Source of the DNA: Bacteroidales bacterium
Lineage (GTDB): Bacteria; Bacteroidota; Bacteroidia; Bacteroidales; JAADJA01
Direction: 5' to 3'
Assembly (NCBI GenBank): GCA_020438105.1
Contig: JAGQVE010000021.1
Span: 1-64,000 of the forward strand
DNA length: 64,000 nt
Shown: piece by piece, positions 60,767 through 64,000 of the stretch
How positions within the stretch are numbered: position 1 is the stretch's first letter
Layout: each line of letters begins with the position of its first letter
Program-made: the position numbers and the translations under genes
The notes under the pieces: model-generated
What the model was told of the DNA's origin: nothing
What the model saw: the letters and a program-made list of their open reading frames with translations, nothing else
Database searches by the model: none

Positions 60767-61963
60767 ATGAAAGTCTTTGTTTTGAACTGCGGGAGCTCAT
60801 CCATTAAGTATCAACTCATCGAAATGCCAGAACAAAATGTGATGGCAAAAGGTCTTGTTGACAAAATCGGACTCGAAGGTTCGGCAGTGATCCATACAGG
60901 AAGTGATGGCGAGAAGATTAAATTTGAAAAATCGATTAAGAATCATACCGAAGGCATTAAAACGGTAATCGAAATATTAACCAATGATGAAATTGGCATC
61001 CTGGAAGATGTTAAACATATTGATGCCGTTGGTCATAGAGTAGTGCATGGTGGTGAAGATTTTAGCGGTAGTGTACCTATAACTAAAGAAGTTATCGAGG
61101 CATTGGAACGCAATATTGACCTGGCTCCTTTGCACAATCCACCTAACTTGCAGGGTATTTATGCCATCAATGAGTTGTTACCCGACACACCTCAGGTAGG
61201 TGTTTTCGACACAGCCTTTCATCAAACCATGCCGAAGGAAGCATATTTATACGCCCTACCCTACCGGCTCTATGATAAATACAAGATCCGTCGTTACGGC
61301 TTTCATGGCACCAGCCATAAATACATCGCTCATCGCGCCTGTGAACTTCTGGGTAAAAATATCCATGAGATGAAAATCATCACCTGCCATCTGGGGAATG
61401 GATCTTCCATTGCGGCCATTAAAAATGGTAAATCAGTGGATACTTCCATGGGGTTAACACCCAACGAAGGCCTGATCATGGGCACGCGCACGGGAGATGT
61501 GGATGCAGGGGCTTTGCTGTACATTGCTGACCGTGAGAACCTCAGCATAGATCAGATGAACAAGCTGATCAACAAAGAGAGTGGCGTACTGGGTATTTCA
61601 GGCATTTCACCCGATATGCGTGAACTGGAACAGGCAGCCGAAGCTGGAAATGATCGTGCACAACTGGCTTTGGATATGTTTCATTACCGGGTAAGGAAAT
61701 ATATAGGCGCTTATGCCGCCGCAATGGGAGGCGTTGATATCATCGTATTTGCCGGTGGCATCGGCGAAAATGGTGACCAAACGCGGGAAGCCATTTGCAG
61801 CGGGTTTGAGTATATGGGCCTGGAATTCGATGCAAATGCCAATAATGGTCTTCGCTCGAAAGAGTCGGAAATCAGCACCAAACACAGTAAAGTGAAGGTG
61901 GTGGTAATACCAACCAACGAAGAACTGGCCATTGCCCGCGATACCTATATGTTGGTAAAATAG
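60767..61963 (+). CDS. ackA: Acetate kinase
   Basis: The 398-residue enzyme interconverts acetate and acetyl phosphate. Signatures are MKVFVLNCGSSSIKYQL at the start, FDTAFHQTMP (about 146-155), YGFHGTSHKYIA (about 176-187), HLGNGSSIAAIKNGKSVDTS (about 208-227) and FAGGIGENGDQTREA (about 328-342). Phosphotransacetylase, usually the neighbour, is absent from the window. The gene diverges from the porin-acs unit. Confidence 0.97.
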   Translation: MKVFVLNCGSSSIKYQLIEMPEQNVMAKGLVDKIGLEGSAVIHTGSDGEKIKFEKSIKNHTEGIKTVIEILTNDEIGILEDVKHIDAVGHRVVHGGEDFSGSVPITKEVIEALERNIDLAPLHNPPNLQGIYAINELLPDTPQVGVFDTAFHQTMPKEAYLYALPYRLYDKYKIRRYGFHGTSHKYIAHRACELLGKNIHEMKIITCHLGNGSSIAAIKNGKSVDTSMGLTPNEGLIMGTRTGDVDAGALLYIADRENLSIDQMNKLINKESGVLGISGISPDMRELEQAAEAGNDRAQLALDMFHYRVRKYIGAYAAAMGGVDIIVFAGGIGENGDQTREAICSGFEYMGLEFDANANNGLRSKESEISTKHSKVKVVVIPTNEELAIARDTYMLVK

Positions 61964-62281
61964 GACTCATCTATGTAAGTTTTGCAATTTTTGATTTCTA
62001 AGCATTAGTGCCTTAACTAATTTCCTACTGAATAAAATAAATTGCAGTACAAGTTTTATAATCTATCATAATTATGGATCCAATTCTTTTGAATGTTTTG
62101 ACTTAATTTTTTTGTAAATTAGCCGATACTATTGTTCCGAGATAAAACCGCCAAGCGGAACAAGACCATGACTATTGATATCCTCTGTTACTATAAATAC
62201 TTCTTAATTTTTCGGTTCTTGCGTTAATTTGAATACAATTCCGGGTATAGAATATTTATTTTTTAACTTAAATCAAAAACA
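61964..62281. other. 318-bp intergenic region with overlapping small hairpins
   Basis: No gene was seen. CCGC-CAA-GCGG (62148-62158) and GTTCCG (62134-62139) with CGGAAC (62156-62161) are alternative short hairpins that share bases. Their role is unknown; the region otherwise looks AT-rich and featureless and should hold the lipoprotein promoter. Confidence 0.3.
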
Positions 62282-62737
62282 ATGAGGAAAAAGCTTTACC
62301 CAATTTCTGCCGGTTTGCTAATCATTTTGTTAGCTACAATCATTTCATGTACTGAAGAAGAATCGGATCCATGTGATTCAACTGTAAAACCGGAAATTCA
62401 GGTCAACATCCGGGCAACCGTTCATGTACTTGATAAAGATAACAATCCAATTGCCGGCCAGCAGGTCAATTTCTGGATATATAAAGAACCATGCGGTGCA
62501 GCTACTAAGGGCAATTTTGAATTCAGTGGCCCGACAAATGCTTCAGGAATATTGGAATCGGGATTGGTAGGATACAATTTGCGGAATTCGGAAGATAAAG
62601 TTTGGGTAGATGCCCATGCCGTTAACCTGGGAAATGGATCTGCTGATGAAGATTCTGAATTAATTTCCTATAAATACGGGGAGTTCACTGTGGGAACAAC
62701 CAAACATGTGGATGTGTACATATACCGGAAATATTAA
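62282..62737 (+). CDS. Small lipoprotein of unknown function
   Basis: The 151-residue protein has a lipoprotein signal (SAGLLIILLATIISCTEEES) with the cysteine at residue 23. The mature part looks like a single immunoglobulin/carboxypeptidase-regulatory-like beta-sandwich: VRATVHVLD-type start (NIRATVHVLDKDNNPIAGQQ), a GILESGLVGYNLRN strand and a VGTTKHVDVYIYRKY end. Such domains are common in Bacteroidota surface proteins. The function is unknown. Confidence 0.7.
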   Translation: MRKKLYPISAGLLIILLATIISCTEEESDPCDSTVKPEIQVNIRATVHVLDKDNNPIAGQQVNFWIYKEPCGAATKGNFEFSGPTNASGILESGLVGYNLRNSEDKVWVDAHAVNLGNGSADEDSELISYKYGEFTVGTTKHVDVYIYRKY

Positions 62738-62773
62738 GCCACTATTAACTATTACTTCTGCTTTTTGGCCGGG

Positions 62774-64000
62774 CTAAAACTCCGCCACCAGTTTTATATT
62801 CAACTGACGAGGGGTAAGGTAATTGGGAACCGCATATTGTCTGCCATAAATATCTGTTACCCAAATGTACGATACTGTATTATTAACCTGAAGTAAATTT
62901 AAGACCTCTGCTGTTACCCACATGGTTTTGAAAAACCGGAATGGACTGGAAGCATTAAACCTGGAATGGGTTCCTATCAACTCTTTCGAAAAACCGATGT
63001 CAACCCTGCGGTAAGGCGGCATCCGAAGTGTGTGTTGGTATTTTGGAGAGTTGGGAGGCCCAAAGGGCAAACTGCTTCCGAAAAGTAAAGTCAAACTCAT
63101 TTTATAGGTAGGATTCATCGGCAGATAATCCTGGAATAAAATGCTAAATTGAACATGCTGATCGGTAGGTCTGGGGATATAACCCGGCTCTACCCTGTTG
63201 CCTTCCGAATTGATATAATAATCGCCTTTGATATCCTCTTTGGTAGACAGGAATGACAAACTGGCCCAGGATTCCACACCCTTTACGAATTCACCGTTTA
63301 CTTTAAAATCAATTCCGGTTGAATATCCCACCGACTGATCAAAGGAATAATAGCGGATCCTGACATTATCCACCAGGTAAGGTACCAGGTTGGCAAGATA
63401 TTTATAATATACCTCTGTTACAAACTTAAAAGGCCTATCCCATGCCTCGAAGTTTAAATCGCTGGCTGCTACAAAATGATACGATTTTTGCGCTTTTTGA
63501 TCGGAATTAATGGTTCCGTCCAAATCTTTGAGTTCACGGTAGAAAGGAGGTTGATAATACAATCCGGCAGAAAAGCGGAACAGGATATCTCTTTCCCAAT
63601 CTGGCTTGAACGAAACAGTCGCCCGCGGGCTCACCACCAGTTGATTATTGTAATCCCAGTAATTTGCCCTAATTCCGGCGGTTAAAGTAAATTTTGCCGT
63701 ATCCACATTGGCATTCCAGGTATTTTGTATAAAGCCGGTATAACGATTGGATTGCAATTGGGCAGATGTGACAATCTGCTCATAAAGCTCAAAAGGGTTG
63801 TAGGGTTGTGCATTTGGGTCCACATATCCAACAGAATCAGCTGGGCGTGGCAAAGAATATCCAGCCGAATCGATCATTACCCATTCGTTCATCCGGTCAT
63901 CAATATTTTCACGCTGAAATTTTACACCCCACTGAATAAAGTTATTTCCTGCAATTCGGGTTCCTCTGTGGGCAATATTAAAAACCTTTATATCCAGATC
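62774..64000 (-). CDS. TonB-dependent outer-membrane receptor, C-terminal part (runs off the window)
   Basis: About 408 residues of the barrel are visible and the frame is open to base 64000; the N-terminus, plug and TonB box lie beyond. Barrel strands alternate with loops (TLTAGIRANYWDYNNQLVVS, KFVTEVYYKYLANLVPYLVD, VESWASLSFLSTKED) and the protein ends QLNIKLVAEF, with the usual terminal aromatic. Such receptors import siderophores, vitamins or glycans; nothing here shows which. Confidence 0.85.
   Translation of the reverse strand, partial: DLDIKVFNIAHRGTRIAGNNFIQWGVKFQRENIDDRMNEWVMIDSAGYSLPRPADSVGYVDPNAQPYNPFELYEQIVTSAQLQSNRYTGFIQNTWNANVDTAKFTLTAGIRANYWDYNNQLVVSPRATVSFKPDWERDILFRFSAGLYYQPPFYRELKDLDGTINSDQKAQKSYHFVAASDLNFEAWDRPFKFVTEVYYKYLANLVPYLVDNVRIRYYSFDQSVGYSTGIDFKVNGEFVKGVESWASLSFLSTKEDIKGDYYINSEGNRVEPGYIPRPTDQHVQFSILFQDYLPMNPTYKMSLTLLFGSSLPFGPPNSPKYQHTLRMPPYRRVDIGFSKELIGTHSRFNASSPFRFFKTMWVTAEVLNLLQVNNTVSYIWVTDIYGRQYAVPNYLTPRQLNIKLVAEF

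Noticed and set aside
62168-62227. A 19-codon ORF upstream of the lipoprotein
   Set aside because: Too short, with no start context and no family resemblance.
61964-62281. tRNA or structured RNA gene
   Set aside because: Only short alternative hairpins were seen; no cloverleaf or known RNA signature.

Overview
The window comes from a member of the Bacteroidota, probably Bacteroidales or a close relative. Pointers to this are a type IX secretion sorting tail, a TonB-dependent receptor, GWxTD, DUF4293, DUF4271 and TIGR02757 proteins, a PorT-like barrel, promoters of the TTTG / TAnnTTTG type and almost no Shine-Dalgarno sequences. The sequence is AT-leaning. No rRNA, tRNA or CRISPR array was recognised.

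The most unusual region is 760-7933. A Mu-like transposable element of about 7.2 kb has cut an MFS transporter gene in two (N-terminal part 575-759, C-terminal part 7934-9043). The element has a repressor, a Ner/Cro-like regulator, a MuA-type DDE transposase, a MuB-type ATPase and a GemA-like protein. These are followed directly by only two virion genes, a prohead protease/scaffold and a major capsid protein, and then the right end. I see no portal, terminase, lysis or tail genes. Both ends carry matching repeats and the target gene reads in frame across the junction, so the element looks like a complete small transposing unit with its own capsid genes, possibly a satellite, rather than a random phage fragment.

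From 9 to 31 kb lies ordinary chromosomal content: a methyltransferase, a voltage-gated-type K+ channel with a zinc ribbon, TIGR02757, tsaD, tamB, a phosphodiesterase, a double TonB-domain protein, rmuC, a GWxTD protein, proline dehydrogenase, aroB-aroA, a LutA-like protein, a patatin/barrel protein and tex. From 31 to 39 kb there is an outer-membrane barrel, a T9SS-secreted Asp-box protein and an RND efflux operon (adaptor, pump, TolC).

At 40-44 kb, a 925-residue protein with 19 CXXCH haem motifs fused to a cytochrome b membrane domain is transcribed away from a tetrahaem cytochrome c. A ChaN-like haem-associated protein lies beyond the latter. This suggests an electron-transfer locus. From 44 to 51 kb a minus-strand run holds a thioesterase, cytidine deaminase, O-antigen ligase, S41 protease, yidD, rnpA, hemD and DUF4271.

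From 51 to 62 kb the theme is acetate. A Pat-like protein (ADP-forming acyl-CoA synthetase fused to a GNAT acetyltransferase), an OFA-family transporter, acetyl-CoA synthetase preceded by a porin in the same direction, and acetate kinase lie close together. Acs keeps the C-terminal lysine that Pat enzymes acetylate elsewhere. A secreted protein gene at 54893-55749 is broken by a single-base slip in a poly-A run and has no normal start codon. The window ends inside a TonB-dependent receptor gene.
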